Shown here piece after piece: positions 22,368-33,290 of a stretch of 64,000 bases of DNA. The DNA is from Parietaria judaica (lineage: Eukaryota; Streptophyta; Magnoliopsida; Rosales; Urticaceae). Each line of letters opens with the position of its first letter. Position 1 is the stretch's first letter. Position numbers and translations under genes: made by a program. Below the pieces are notes generated by a model. That model saw only the letters and a list, made by a program, of their open reading frames with translations, did no database searches and was not told the origin of the DNA. Where the stretch lies: assembly GCA_954871525.1 (NCBI GenBank), contig OX940868.1, positions 30,562,056 to 30,626,055 of the forward strand. Direction: 5' to 3'.

Positions 22368-23898
22368 CGATATATACACCTATATATATATATATATATA
22401 AGAAATTACAATTTGATGTGATCAAAATCCAACCCTGCACAATCGATGAAATTTCTTCAATTTTTGCGAAAGAAAATCCGGGTTCTTCGAATTAGCCGAA
22501 ACCGGAGCTGGGGTCAGCTCATCAAGCAAAACCAACGTGAAACTCGATATCATAAATAATTTTTTCCCACCATTACTGAATACCCAGAGCTCATACTGAA
22601 ATGCATGCAAAGTAAATTAATGGCGATTTCGAAATCTGCAGTAATTACCTCCATAAGTGAAGCCTTTTTGGCATTCGCGTTGGTTGTTTATGAAGAACGA
22701 AGAATCGTGTTTGAAAAATGTTTGGTTGAAGACTTGAAGCTGGTGATTACGAATATGGAGTCTCAGAATATTTGGCTGTGTAGTGGAAACTGAAACACTT
22801 TACTCTTTATTATTTACATTTACACACACATATATATATATAATTATATATACACACACATATACTTATTTTTTGGTGTACAAAAGAGCTTATGGAGAGT
22901 GAGATTTTCAGATGTAAAGTAATCTAGATTTAGGAAATATATTTTTGTGTGAATTGCATTTTTTGATAATAAATTTGATAGTATTGTTTTGTGTGGGCCC
23001 AATACTGTGGACCTTTATCGTTATTGAATTCGGCCTCTGAGCTCTACGTACGTACCCAATTTTATATAGAAAGCGTTGTTATATCTTTAGTCTATAATTT
23101 AGCGGCAATAGTTTCAATACTTTCATTAAACTAGATACGATATTTAAATTAAATTGTTTATCAAAATCGCAATCCAGCTTTAACTTACTTACTTAGTGAT
23201 TTTCTAGTTATGATTAGTTATATATAGCTTATTTTCGTCCTCTGACACATTAAAAATGACAGAAAATGTTACCCATACACATGAATTATTATAGAGAATT
23301 TTGTTGATCTTATGATTTTCTCCGATAGTTCTTTGTACGAGAACTATAATGATCTCACTCGAATACATAACTCATGATATTATTCTCGAAGTAAGTCATG
23401 CATTGCGCACAAGCATAGGTCACCATACCCATTTAGGAAAGTTAAGGGACATCGATGGCGATAACTATAGTCTAGGGGGCAAAAAGCAACAATATTCAAA
23501 GTTGGGTGACGTTAATGCCACTTAGGCTAATAATAACTCTAAAGTTTCGAACTTTATTCTTCAGAGATCAATCAATAAAAAGTGATTTAGCACGTAGAAA
23601 ATCATTGTCCAATACTAATTATAATACATTATTTCAAACCTTTTTCACAATATCACATGACTAATATTATAAGTTGTTAATAATATACTAACGCCGATCT
23701 AACTTCAATTAACTAATTCCTAAATAATTAACCTACTCATAAATAATACTCATAATTAACCTACAAATACTTTTTCTTCCTTCTATTCTCAAATAAAATA
23801 AGTGAATACATTATTAACACACAATATAACAAATAAATTAAACATTCTCATTTTTTTTTTCTTTCTAATTTGTAACTAGTACATAAAGATAATAGAAA
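22368..23898. other. Spacer between the ApgM pseudogene and the RING-H2 gene
   Basis: AT-rich with two AT microsatellites (about 22381-22400 and 22830-22850) that differ in length by two bases from unit 2. Nothing else recognised. The same holds for 36447-37977. Confidence 0.6.
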
Positions 23899-24633
23899 CT
23901 ATGGCAGCTGAAAGCGGCAGAGCGGGCAGAACTTGCTCCGCTCGAACCACCGAACAATGCAATTCCCGTGGAAGCAATGCTCACAGGGCAAGCGGGTCAC
24001 TTCCTCCCCGACCGCAACCTCGTCCAAACAAATCTGACAAGTCGCCGCTTTTCCCGCTGCCACTCTCACTAAAGCCTCCACCGAGTCTTTATCCGCCGCC
24101 TCAAATCTAATAAGCTCGTCATCACCAAAATCAGAACCGATGATGTCATCCTCATAGTCATTTTCATTTTCATTTTCATTTTCACCTTCAACGGAAAAGG
24201 GAATTTCCGAGAGCGGAGGTAGCTCGTGGACGAAGGCACGGACATCAGCCTCGAGTCGGAGAGTTCTGATGCGGGCACATTTGTCGGTGCTCCAATTGGC
24301 GATTTCGGAGGTCATGAGGGTGAAGATGGTGTCGGCGATTAGGCCAGCGGCTATGGGCGAGAGGTTGAACTCATCGCATAGGTCGTCGATGAAGTTGGGC
24401 TTCGGGTTTTTGCGCAATATGGCGGCGGGTCCCAGAGTGAAAATTTTGCAGCGTATGGCCCAACGCGAGCCTTCTCCTTCGTGCTCGGTGTATAGCGTGG
24501 GAGTGACCATGATTGAGAGGATGATGTCATCATTGCCGTGAGGTGGCGGAGGGTCTATGAGTTCCGGGTATCGTTCTTCACTCATAGTAACCACCACGTC
24601 CGGATCGTCGATAATCTCTTGCGTCGTCACCAT
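23899..24633 (-). CDS. RING-H2 finger E3 ubiquitin ligase, copy 1
   Basis: Single coding exon, 244 residues, ATG at 24633. The C-terminus holds a RING-H2 finger with the C3-H2-C3 spacing: CQIC, then CEHCFHGNC, then CPLC near the very end, with the conserved Trp in VRWFE. RING-H2 proteins recruit an E2 enzyme and transfer ubiquitin. Before it is an acidic linker (ENENENENDYEDD) after an N-terminal region with no recognised domain (about residues 1-150). No transmembrane segment is apparent, so it is probably soluble. A leader intron is likely (24650-25372). The protein is identical in the second unit. Substrate and pathway cannot be inferred. Confidence 0.85.
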   Translation of the reverse strand: MVTTQEIIDDPDVVVTMSEERYPELIDPPPPHGNDDIILSIMVTPTLYTEHEGEGSRWAIRCKIFTLGPAAILRKNPKPNFIDDLCDEFNLSPIAAGLIADTIFTLMTSEIANWSTDKCARIRTLRLEADVRAFVHELPPLSEIPFSVEGENENENENDYEDDIIGSDFGDDELIRFEAADKDSVEALVRVAAGKAATCQICLDEVAVGEEVTRLPCEHCFHGNCIVRWFERSKFCPLCRFQLP

Positions 24634-24685
24634 CTCACCAAAAAGATACCTAAATCCTCATAAAAGATCGACTTTATAACACAGG

Positions 24686-25020
24686 CAACTACAAGTTAAA
24701 CATCCAGAAAATGCAGTCAAATGAAACTTTATTTTTATAATCAAAATATACAATCTAAATCGTAATAAGAGATCAAATCAATTTTTATAACTAAGACTAC
24801 AGGCCTGAGAAACAAATCAAATAAAATTAATCCCAAAATTTCACACCCTAATCTGAGAAAAATCTACACAGCTACAAGTTAAACATCCAGAAAATGCAGT
24901 CAAATGAAACTTGAATTTTATAATCCAAATATACAATCTAAATCCTAATAAAAAGATCAAATCAATTTAAAATTTCACCCTAATCTGAGAAAGTTAACAC
25001 AACTACAAGTTAATCATCCG
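24686..25020. repeat. Tandem repeat in the RING-H2 leader intron
   Basis: The word CTACAAGTTAAACATCC starts near 24688, 24872 and (as TTAATCATCC) 25002, each followed by related sequence including CTAATCTGAGAAA. Two and a half irregular copies with periods of about 184 and 130 bases. Also present at 38765-39099. Confidence 0.8.
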
Positions 25021-25147
25021 GTTAACTTATCAGAATATCATCATCTTTTGATCCAGAAAATGAAATTAAAACCATTTGTAACAGAATTAATCCACACTTA
25101 AATAAAAACACAGCAAACAATCAACATCATATCCTGCAACAATCAAC

Positions 25148-25200
25148 GGATCTGTTGCTGTTTTTTTCTTCAAACACAACAAAAAAACAGCAACAGATCC
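25148..25200. repeat. Perfect 20-bp inverted repeat (hairpin), copy 1
   Basis: GGATCTGTTGCTGTTTTTTT at 25148-25167 is the exact reverse complement of 25181-25200, with a 13-base loop. Lies inside the probable leader intron of the RING-H2 gene, so the transcript could fold. Confidence 0.9.
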
Positions 25201-25590
25201 GGGTCTTCAAACAATAACCAGCAAACACAGCAGTAATTCTAAATCCCCAATATCAGTAACCCTAAAAATTAATAACCCCAAAAATCAGTAACCCTTAATC
25301 CCTAATAATACAATAATAATATCATGTAGAATGAATCACTCAGTATCGTGTATATGAGTCGAGTCTTTTTACCTGAAATCGATGGACAGATTTCGTCGAG
25401 GCGAGAGGCGCTGAGCAGAGCCGCGACGGCGAACGGAGCTAAGAAGCAAATGTGTTGGGCTTTTGTTGTCTTCTTTTCTTTGGGATCAGCAGAATTGTTA
25501 GTCACCAGGTTTGGTTTTAATTTTCCCTAAAAAAAAAAATAAAAAAAAAGTTTGGTTTTAATTTTTATCGATGACTTGTATTTTAGATAA

Positions 25591-25840
25591 GGGCTAATTG
25601 CGGTATTTATACCTAAACTTTGGTCAAATTCGCGATTGTGTATATAATCTTTATAAATGACGGTAATAATACCCAAACTTGGCATTTGAGAGTCGACCAA
25701 CGGTTGTACAGTGTTTCTGGACGGAATTGGTTGGTCAACTCCCAAATGTCAAGTTTGGGTATTATTGCCGCCATTTACAAAAGTTGTATACACAGTCGCG
25801 AATTTGACCAAAGTTTGAGTATTTTTGCCGCAATTAACCC
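25591..25840. mobile_element. 250-bp MITE with long TIRs and 10-base target duplication, copy 1
   Basis: The two halves are long inverted repeats beginning GGGCTAATTGCGG and ending CCGCAATTAACCC. Flanks TTTTAGATAA (25581-25590) and TTTTAAATAA (25841-25850) match at 9 of 10 bases. Long terminal inverted repeats and a 9-10 base duplication are typical of Mutator-like MITEs. It has no coding capacity and lies just upstream of the RING-H2 leader exon. Confidence 0.8.
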
Positions 25841-26110
25841 TTTTAAATAATGTTCAATATAAAGAGAGTTTTACTTTTTTTATATCATCACAAAAATATA
25901 GCCTCAAGTTTTAAAAATAACAAAAGCATATCTTTAAAGTCTATTTTCTTTTATATGCCCTCTAATGAATATAATTTTTAAAATATCAAAATTACTATTA
26001 TTAATAATTTTTGAAATTTTTATTATTCGTCTACTTTCATTTTTTACGAAAATATATCTTTTGTTTGGAGTTAATTTTTTTGAAAAGTAATTAAAAAATA
26101 GGAAGATTAT

Positions 26111-26229
26111 TTTTATTATATATATTGACTTGCATTTGGTTAGATTATTTTATTTCATAATTAAATTGTAAATTTTCCTTTTAAGGTATCTTTTTAGATT
26201 TTTAAAATTTCAATAGATATAGAACTCAG
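26111..26229 (+). repeat. Direct repeat R, left copy
   Basis: 119 bases from TTTTATTATATATATTGAC to AGAACTCAG, repeated directly at 29637-29756 with one inserted T and one substitution. The pair brackets segment X. A third copy lies at the unit 2 joint (about 40190-40308). A 19-base insertion follows in this copy. Confidence 0.85.
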
Positions 26230-26263
26230 ATTTTTAAGATAAACTCAGTTTTGAAAGATACAC

Positions 26264-26660
26264 TGTCGAAGAATGGAGCTTGATGCCTCTCTGACACAAG
26301 AGAGGGCCAAGTACAAACCAGCACGCGCATTTAATGAAGCCCATGCCGCCCGACGCCGACCAAGGACCAATCAGCAGCGCAAATCACGCGAGGACGAGGA
26401 CGCCATGCTTCTCCAAAATCACTCCTGGGAATGCGTGATGGAAAACGACAAAAGACACCACAATGGACGGGAAACCAAGGAGAAAGCTCGCTTATTTAAG
26501 GCACAACCAGCGTCAGTTGACGGGGGTTCGATCCTAGGAGGAAAAATACACCTCTGATTCATTCTTAGTATCTTAATACTTATGTATTCGGCCTCAGGGC
26601 TCTTTGCCTAACACAAATGCCTCGTGTAATCTCATCATCATCAATATAACCCCCCATAAT
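26264..26660 (+). mobile_element. LTR-like block, uncertain
   Basis: Base composition is much more GC-rich than the surroundings. It has TTATTTAAGG (about 26491) as a TATA-like box, and the word ACCAGCGTCAGTTGACGGGG, then a CT/AT-rich end with CAATATAACCCCCCA. This resembles the U3-R-U5 order of an LTR, but clean TG...CA termini and a target duplication were not found. A 94-codon ORF (26273-26557) spans it and is probably meaningless. Confidence 0.35.
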
Positions 26661-28074
26661 ATATATTTCCATCGAGTGTTCTTAGCTAATAAACTGTAAT
26701 ACCCGATATCCTCACATACGTAGATATTAAGTAATATGATAGAATATTCGACTATGTGAAAATATTAAGGAAAACAATATTTATTAGTGATAAATATATA
26801 TCGTTATATTATTTATTCTTGACATAAATTTGACTCTTTAGCTGCAGTGTGAGAAGCGAGACTCGCCAAGAAAAAACCGATGTGCTAATTAATTGTATAC
26901 ATTTATATATATATATTTATATATATATATACACGTATTTGGAATAACTAATAAGTTACATTAGTAATATTTTTCTTGGTGTGGTTTGGTGATATCTTAA
27001 TATATCTTAAATATGTAAAAAATTTGGATGATTGATTTTACATAAATAATTTTACCCACAATATCTAATATAGGCCTAATATATGTTCTCCACTTTTGAG
27101 TTTTATAAACTATTGAAAACACTACATAACAAGCTATATGTATACATATATATTTATATATCTTCTTAAGCAACCGTGTTCTACTTAATCTCAAACCAAG
27201 TGTCAAATTTCTATTCCCATGCACTATTGCCTTAGCATCAGTGTCGGTTTATACTTCCTTACCAAAGAAGCAAAATTGTCATTATTTTAAATCAAAAATC
27301 TCTATTTTAATCACCACTTAATATTATCACCTCCATCTTCTCCGCACCATTTTCCTTATAGGTTATAACTAAACTTGTGTAGAATATGATGAAGTGTCTT
27401 GAAATATCTTGAATTGGTGTTGTTTTTAGTAGAGGCTCACATGTGGAAACAAACTACGTAAAATTCTTCATAGTTAAAAAAATATTGAAGTTATGTTTAC
27501 ATAAAATTACTGATTATGTATTTAGTTTTAGTTTTGTGCTAAATTATTTTTAAGAATTTTAGATAAATTTTAGTCTAAGAAAGATACTTTTAAACTTTAT
27601 TTGAGATTAATATTAACCTTTGGGAACTTTGGATAGTGAATTAGTATTGGAGAATGTTTGGCTTATAAATTGCTATCATTTGAGTACTCTCAATTTTAGT
27701 AAAAGAGTACATGGATTTTTACACAAAATAAAGCTTGATTTTTGGAAAGTTTTAAGAGTAGATTTTAAAGCTATAATTTCTTAATAGTTATATAGTAATG
27801 CTATGTTGGCGTATATGATATTTAATAGAAAATTAGCACACCCGATTTGGTGAGGGCTCGGCACTTCTCAGAGGGCAACAACTAAAGGCTCGAGGTAAGT
27901 AGAAATCTTTTTAAACTGTATCACAAGAACAATATATGAAGATGTAAAAATACAAAAAATCAGAAACTTATGTTTTGAACGACGTCGTTTATGACGAAAT
28001 GTATATATGATATTAAAGTTTCGGTTTTATAGAAATTTTATTTATAAAAAGAAAAAAAGAAAAAAAAAAGAGAA

Positions 28075-28134
28075 TGTAACCTCGCTTAGTAATAACTAAA
28101 ACGTTTAGCGTGGTTATTCAAGGCGAGCGTTACA
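28075..28134. repeat. 60-bp imperfect palindrome
   Basis: Starts TGTAACCTCGC and ends GCGAGCGTTACA, with internal AATAAC/GTTATT and CTAAAACGTTTAG symmetry. Nearly the whole 60 bases can fold into one hairpin. Confidence 0.75.
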
Positions 28135-28610
28135 TAAACGGGAAAAACCAAACTCTTCTCTTTAAACTCAAAGGAAGTAATTCCTTGTGATTGTTGAGTG
28201 TCGAAACGCCCTCAATAAAGATGAAGAGTAAAATTATCAAATCATACACCAAGGATACATTTTAGTTGTTTTTAAAACTTGAGGGTATATTTTTGTCAAA
28301 AATAAAAAATTAAGAGTATAAAAAATAAATTTTCCCAATATAAATAAAGTTTTGTGTTTTCTTATCTTTTTGTCGTCTTCGTGTATTTCTCCTTAAGGTA
28401 AATAAACTCTGCTTTTATTAAAGAAGCATTCAATAATAAATTTGTACACTAATATACAAGCATTGTACCACACAAGTTGTGTTATAGGCATTGCAATAGT
28501 TTCATTGTTCTACCCTACAAGTTTTTCTTTCCAATTTGTAATTATCCATTAGTGAAATTCGTTTGGTTTTTTTTATTATTATTTAATTCATTACAGGCTC
28601 ATATATATAC

Positions 28611-29902
28611 TGACGGATCCAAGATTTTAGAATAGGGGGGGCCGGAAAAAAAATTCCGTACCTTTTTTTTTTTTTTACGAACAAAGACAATAAACATGTA
28701 AAATCATACCGGAAAATTCATTAGCAAAATGAAGTGAAAAAATCTACCATCAAAAGAGTTGTTATAGAACGTGAGTTAGATCATTTAATTTTAAAAGCAA
28801 GAAGTTGATCAGTTTATAGCAAAAAATAATTATGGTGATACTCTTATAAATTTCACGCTTCACATTCATTAGTATAATTAGATAAATATCAAGCAAATAA
28901 TTATAAAACAATATGTTACTTTGCATTATAAGTCTTACTTAAACATTTTATCAAACAAAAGGTGGGTACAAATTCTAGATTAAAAAATTGCACGATACAC
29001 TTAGAAATATTTACCCAAAATAATCAAACAAGTATATAAACGATGTAACTTTCATTATAAAACTTTGTTAGCTAAATCGTAGCAAAACCAGATAAAAAAA
29101 TAACGTATTTACAACTGGAGTTTCCAATGGCAAGGCTTTTCTCGCCAGAAAATCGACGCTACATCAATCCCAAACGGGGCCGTGGCCCCCCAAAAATTTT
29201 CGAGCTAGTGTATTCGATTTCGTGGTGGCTTAACCATGTTCAAAACATAGTTCACAGGCCCCTTTAGATCCTTTGCTCCGAGTTTGTGAATATATTCGTT
29301 GAAGAAGATGAAATTTCAAGTTAATTTTTTCTTCTTATTCTTTACGTTCAAGTGTGAGATTGATGATGGTTTACAGATTTTGGCATTGGGCAGAGTGATT
29401 TATATACTCTTTATATTATTTTATTTATATGTTATTATGTGACACAGTGACACATTTCAACGTCTTGTACATCGAATTATGTATAATATAATAGAAAGAT
29501 TTTCTTTCCATTCATGACATGCATATATATTAGAAAGTATGATAACAAGTTAAAAACGAGTAGATTTAGGATTGGTAAATCATAATTTAAAAAAAAAAAG
29601 TTAGTAAATCATAGACTTTTTAGCAAACAAAAATAGTTTTATTATATATATTGACTTGCATTTGGTTAGATTATTTTATTTCATAATTAAATTGTAAATT
29701 TTTCCTTTTAAGGTAGCTTTTTAGATTTTTAAAATTTCAATAGATATAGAACTCAGTTTTGAAATGCAGTGGGTATTTTATACTATAATATGATAACAAT
29801 TGTAAAAAATTATCAATTTAAATATATAAATTAAGAAAATTAATATAATAGGGATAAAAAAAAAATCCCCCTCCCCCCTCATTATAAAATCCTGGTTCCG
29901 TC
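28611..29902. mobile_element. Possible TIR element (about 1.3 kb)
   Basis: The left end TGACGGATCCAAGATTTT with GGGGGGG after it, and the reverse complement of the right end (TGACGGAACCAGGATTTT with GGGGGG after it), match over about 30 bases. Inside, a second inverted pair (GGGGGGCC near 28636 and GGCCCCCC near 29184) is also seen, so more than one element may be nested. No transposase. In unit 2 only the right end survives (about 40435-40461). Confidence 0.5.
29637..29756 (+). repeat. Direct repeat R, right copy
   Basis: Right partner of the R repeat, within a possible TIR element (28611-29902). It has AAATTTTTCC and GGTAGC where the left copy and the unit 2 copy have AAATTTTCC and GGTATC. 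Confidence 0.85.
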
Positions 29903-30954
29903 ACTTCGTCCAAAGGCTTTCAACGATTCATCAACGACTGGCTAAGGCAGCGCGTGGCTGTTGTTTCGCCATAATTGAATAGTTATTTTGCAGATATTCC
30001 AAATGTAAACCGATAGCTGAAATAAAAACCAACATCACTTTTAACTGAATTAACTGTAAATATGTTTGCTGTTAAAAGAAACTGCTTCTATAATTAGATC
30101 GGTTATGTTTTTTACTTTTTAGCCTCAATTAGATTAAGTTGTAATTATAACAAATTTTGTTAGGGTTTTTTAAAATGTATTTTTTTTTATAGATATACTT
30201 GAAGCCTGAACTGTTAAGTTGGGTTTTTTTATTATCAGAAAATAGGCTATTATAGAATTTAACCGGCTGAATCAATATATTACACGTACACTTAAATTTA
30301 AATATCTTACGAGGCTGAAAACATTCATATTTCATTTTACTTGAGTCAAGGATGATAAAATTTGTGAAAATAAGCACATATTCCCACAAAGTTACATGGA
30401 CGGTTCTAAGGATGATATAATATAATTAGTTAAATATTATCCTAGCAATAAACTTTTTTACATTGTATCAGCAATAAGCTTTCATTTCTTATTATTTTTC
30501 TACCATGATATAAATCGTTTACTGAATTAATAGCTCCCTCATTAATCTTACGAAACATGGCAACATTTTCGATACAGATAATTTTGCGAAATCGTGAACA
30601 AAAACAAAAATTTCATGATCTTCTGTATCGTTATATAATTTCTAATGCCTTTTTTTTTTACAAACGTAAGAAATATAACTAAGTTACCTCTAGCAGAAGA
30701 AAGTTCCGAGTCCATCGTCTCGATGGCATGGTATGTTATATGATATTTGGGTTGACCATTAATTGACTGCTTCGAAGGGATTATATATATTGAGATTGGC
30801 CCTTTTCTGACACAAGTCTTGAAAGTTTGACCCCATTTGACACAAGTCTTGAATATATATGTGTGTTTTTGTTAAATGGTATTCTCACTTTTTTTTAATG
30901 GGTTATGGTATGATCACATGTACATTACATCTACTTCTCGTGTTTCTGGTAAAA

Positions 30955-31023
30955 TAGAGGCTGAAATGCAAACGAGAATGCAAAACGGCAAAATTTGTTT
31001 GCATTTGATCCCAGCCTCTGTTA
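30955..31023. repeat. Foldback hairpin, segment B copy 1a
   Basis: Arms ATAGAGGCTG...ATGCAAA and TTTGCAT...CAGCCTCTGTTA, extended by TTTCTGG/CCAGAAA outside. It is one of four related hairpins (also near 32286, 41507 and 42826). Confidence 0.75.
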
Positions 31024-31227
31024 CTCCAGAAATGTGAGTTCACAAATACGACACATGTATCTCGTCGGTGTTTTGTTCTTCTTTTTCCGGATACCGTAGC
31101 TATTTCGTAAAAATATTTCCATAAAACACGAAAGAGGATATAAAGATGTAAAAAAAAAAAAAAAATTTAGAAAATTAGTTCTTGGCTATATTGAAATTTG
31201 TAAAATATATATTCTCTACAATATGAG

Positions 31228-31588
31228 TGTGATTGGAACGTCAATTCAAGACACTCTTCATATTTCAATATTACGTGGACTAAACCGTAATCATCTAAGA
31301 ATCATTAACTACAATTTGCGTTGACATAATATCAGAAGAATCAGAAGGTCGTGTGAATTATCATTTTTTTTTGTTGATTTCTGTTGATCTAGGGTTTTAT
31401 ACAACCCGAAAGCATTAGTAGCGTCGTAACGAGAAGCACGGTTCGAGTCGTGATTGGAATGCAATACAAGACACTCTACGTCTTTCGATATTATGTCGAC
31501 CATACCGTAATTATCGAAGAATCATTAACTATAGTTTGCGTCGACGTAATATTAAAAGATTCAGAGGGTCAGGTGAAATATTCAAAAT
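31228..31588. repeat. Local tandem duplication in segment B
   Basis: Two related blocks, about 31228-31360 and 31448-31588, share ATTGGAA, CAAGACACTC, GAATCATTAACTA and TTTGCGT in the same order, with about 20 percent differences. The same pair occurs in unit 2 at about 41780-42140. A conserved minus-strand ORF of 64 codons falls in it, with no recognisable similarity. Confidence 0.65.
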
Positions 31589-32285
31589 TGTGTTAACGGC
31601 TGTGAATCGAGGGTTTATATATAATGCACGATTGAACATGAATTTTTTATTTCAAATGTGTCGCAACAATTTCTAATATACATAAAAATTGGTGATTTTT
31701 GTTACAAAAATGATAAATTAATACGTTTGTTGTAACAAGCTGTAATATTCTAAGAAAGGTTAAAAATAATAATTATATATTCGTTTCTATTTATGAATTT
31801 TATTTTCAACAGACCCTATGATTACGTCAGTAGTCAACCTTTTTTATTTTATTTTTCATAAATATTCGCATGGAAATTAAATAAGCCATTTTGACTTGCG
31901 AGTTGTTTCTATATTTTGTTTCTTTTGTGTATTTGAATATTTAGTCGTTAACCATCGTATTCTATTTCTAATTCGTTTTAACTATATTTATATTTATAAT
32001 ATGAAATATCAGCTTCTTCTTTTTTCTAGACTTGTTGCCCATTTATTACGGGACTTTTTTATATTTTAATTCCTCTATTAACTTTCTTATCTAATAGTAA
32101 TACAGCTCGATTCTGTTGTAGATAATTTGTTAAGAATTGTATATTTTTCAAAATACGGTGCTGAATATATATATTAATATATATATATATATATATGTGT
32201 GTGTTTGTCAAATGGTATTCTCACTTTTCTTTTTTTAATAGATAAATTCTCACATAGACATGTACTTCTCGTGTTTCTGGGGAAA

Positions 32286-32347
32286 TAGAGGCTGAGATCA
32301 AATGCAAACGGCAATATTTGTTTGCATTTGATGATCTCAGCCTCTGT
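32286..32347. repeat. Foldback hairpin, segment B copy 1b
   Basis: Arms AGAGGCTGAGATCAAATGC and GCATTTGATGATCTCAGCCT with a short loop. The flanking 350 bases resemble 30850-31210, so segment B holds an internal old duplication. Confidence 0.8.
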
Positions 32348-33149
32348 TACTCCAGAAAATATGAGATCACAAATAGGACACATGTATCTCGTCGGTGTTT
32401 TGCTCTTCTTCTTTTTCCGGAAACGGTAGCTATTTTGTTTTGTTACATATATTTATTGTCCATTAAAAATATTATCATAAAAATTATCTACGCAGCTCGG
32501 ATATAAAGAGGATCAAAGTGATAAAAAAAAAAGTTAGAGAATTGATTCTTGGCTATGAAATTTGTACATATTCTTTACAATTTGATTTGTATGATTATAT
32601 AGATGAAATAAAAAATACATATTTTCAAATAGGTTTTAAGACCCAACCCATTCGAAATTAAATTAACCATGGTAAGAACTCAAAATTTAAATTTATTTAG
32701 TGTAAAATATCAAATATATACTTATATTAAAAGAAATTGACGTTGTATTTGAAATAACTCAGTCTTACGTTGTATTTAAAATTTCATATTTTTCTAAAAT
32801 TTATTTTACAAAACTTAAAACACCAAAGTTATAGATATATCTCGTATCTTTCCAACCATAGGTCGTGCATAAAATTTGGACAAAAAATGAGTGAGTTATG
32901 TCAAAAATACGAAAAGTGTACCTATAGAGGATGAATCACTCTCTGATAATCAACTGACGGAAAACACGAAAATATCTAACGGATCAAACATTGGGTACAT
33001 TAGCCGCCGAAAATAAACATTGGGTACATAATCAGCAAAAAATCAAACATTAGGTACATTAGTCGCGGCTTACCCTTTAAACAAAGGTTATTGAGCAAAC
33101 AAGTCAAATTGAAACATGATTTTTACAAAATAGATTTGCCATTTTTACC

Positions 33150-33290
33150 CCGATCCAAATAATAGTCGGGCCCGGCCCGGCCCGACCCCACTCGACCCAA
33201 TTTGAACGCGTTGAATTGAACGGGTTAGATTGGGATCGGGTCTTTAACGCATCGGGTTGGGCCGTTGGGTCTAAAAGGTTCACCTCTAGC
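33150..33290. repeat. GGCCCGACCC-rich end of a hAT-like element, copy 1
   Basis: Runs of CCCGGCCCGGCCCGACCC, GGTTGGGCCGTTGGG and a terminal TTCACCTCTAGC are typical of the subterminal and terminal parts of non-autonomous hAT elements in plants. The other end was not identified. Copy in unit 2 at about 43715-43858, clearly diverged. Confidence 0.45.

Larger units (their letters stand above)
24650..25372 (-). other. Leader intron of RING-H2 gene copy 1
   Basis: On the minus strand, TTTCAG|GTAAAAAG at 25373/25372 is a good donor and GATTTAG at 24650 a good acceptor, 16 bases from the ATG. The intron holds a tandem repeat (24686-25020) and a perfect 20-base stem hairpin (25148-25200). The copy 2 equivalent is 38729-39451. 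Confidence 0.5.
26230..29636. other. Segment X, present in unit 1 only
   Basis: About 3.4 kb without a recognised gene. From left to right: a GC-rich LTR-like block (26264-26660), AT-rich DNA with AT microsatellites near 26905, a 60-base palindrome (28075-28134), and the left part of a TIR-like element (from 28611). Absent from unit 2, where the flanking R repeats are reduced to one. Confidence 0.75.

Noticed and set aside
26273..26557. 94-codon ORF in segment X
   Set aside because: Lies in an LTR-like GC-rich block with a TATA-like box inside it; composition explains the open frame and no similarity was recognised.
26111..29756. R direct repeats as LTRs of a retrotransposon in segment X
   Set aside because: They are only 120 bases, lack TG...CA ends, primer-binding site and polypurine tract, and no gag-pol frame lies between them.
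31309..31503. 64-codon minus-strand ORF kept in both units
   Set aside because: Overlaps a local tandem duplication; conservation follows from the segmental duplication and no family was recognised.
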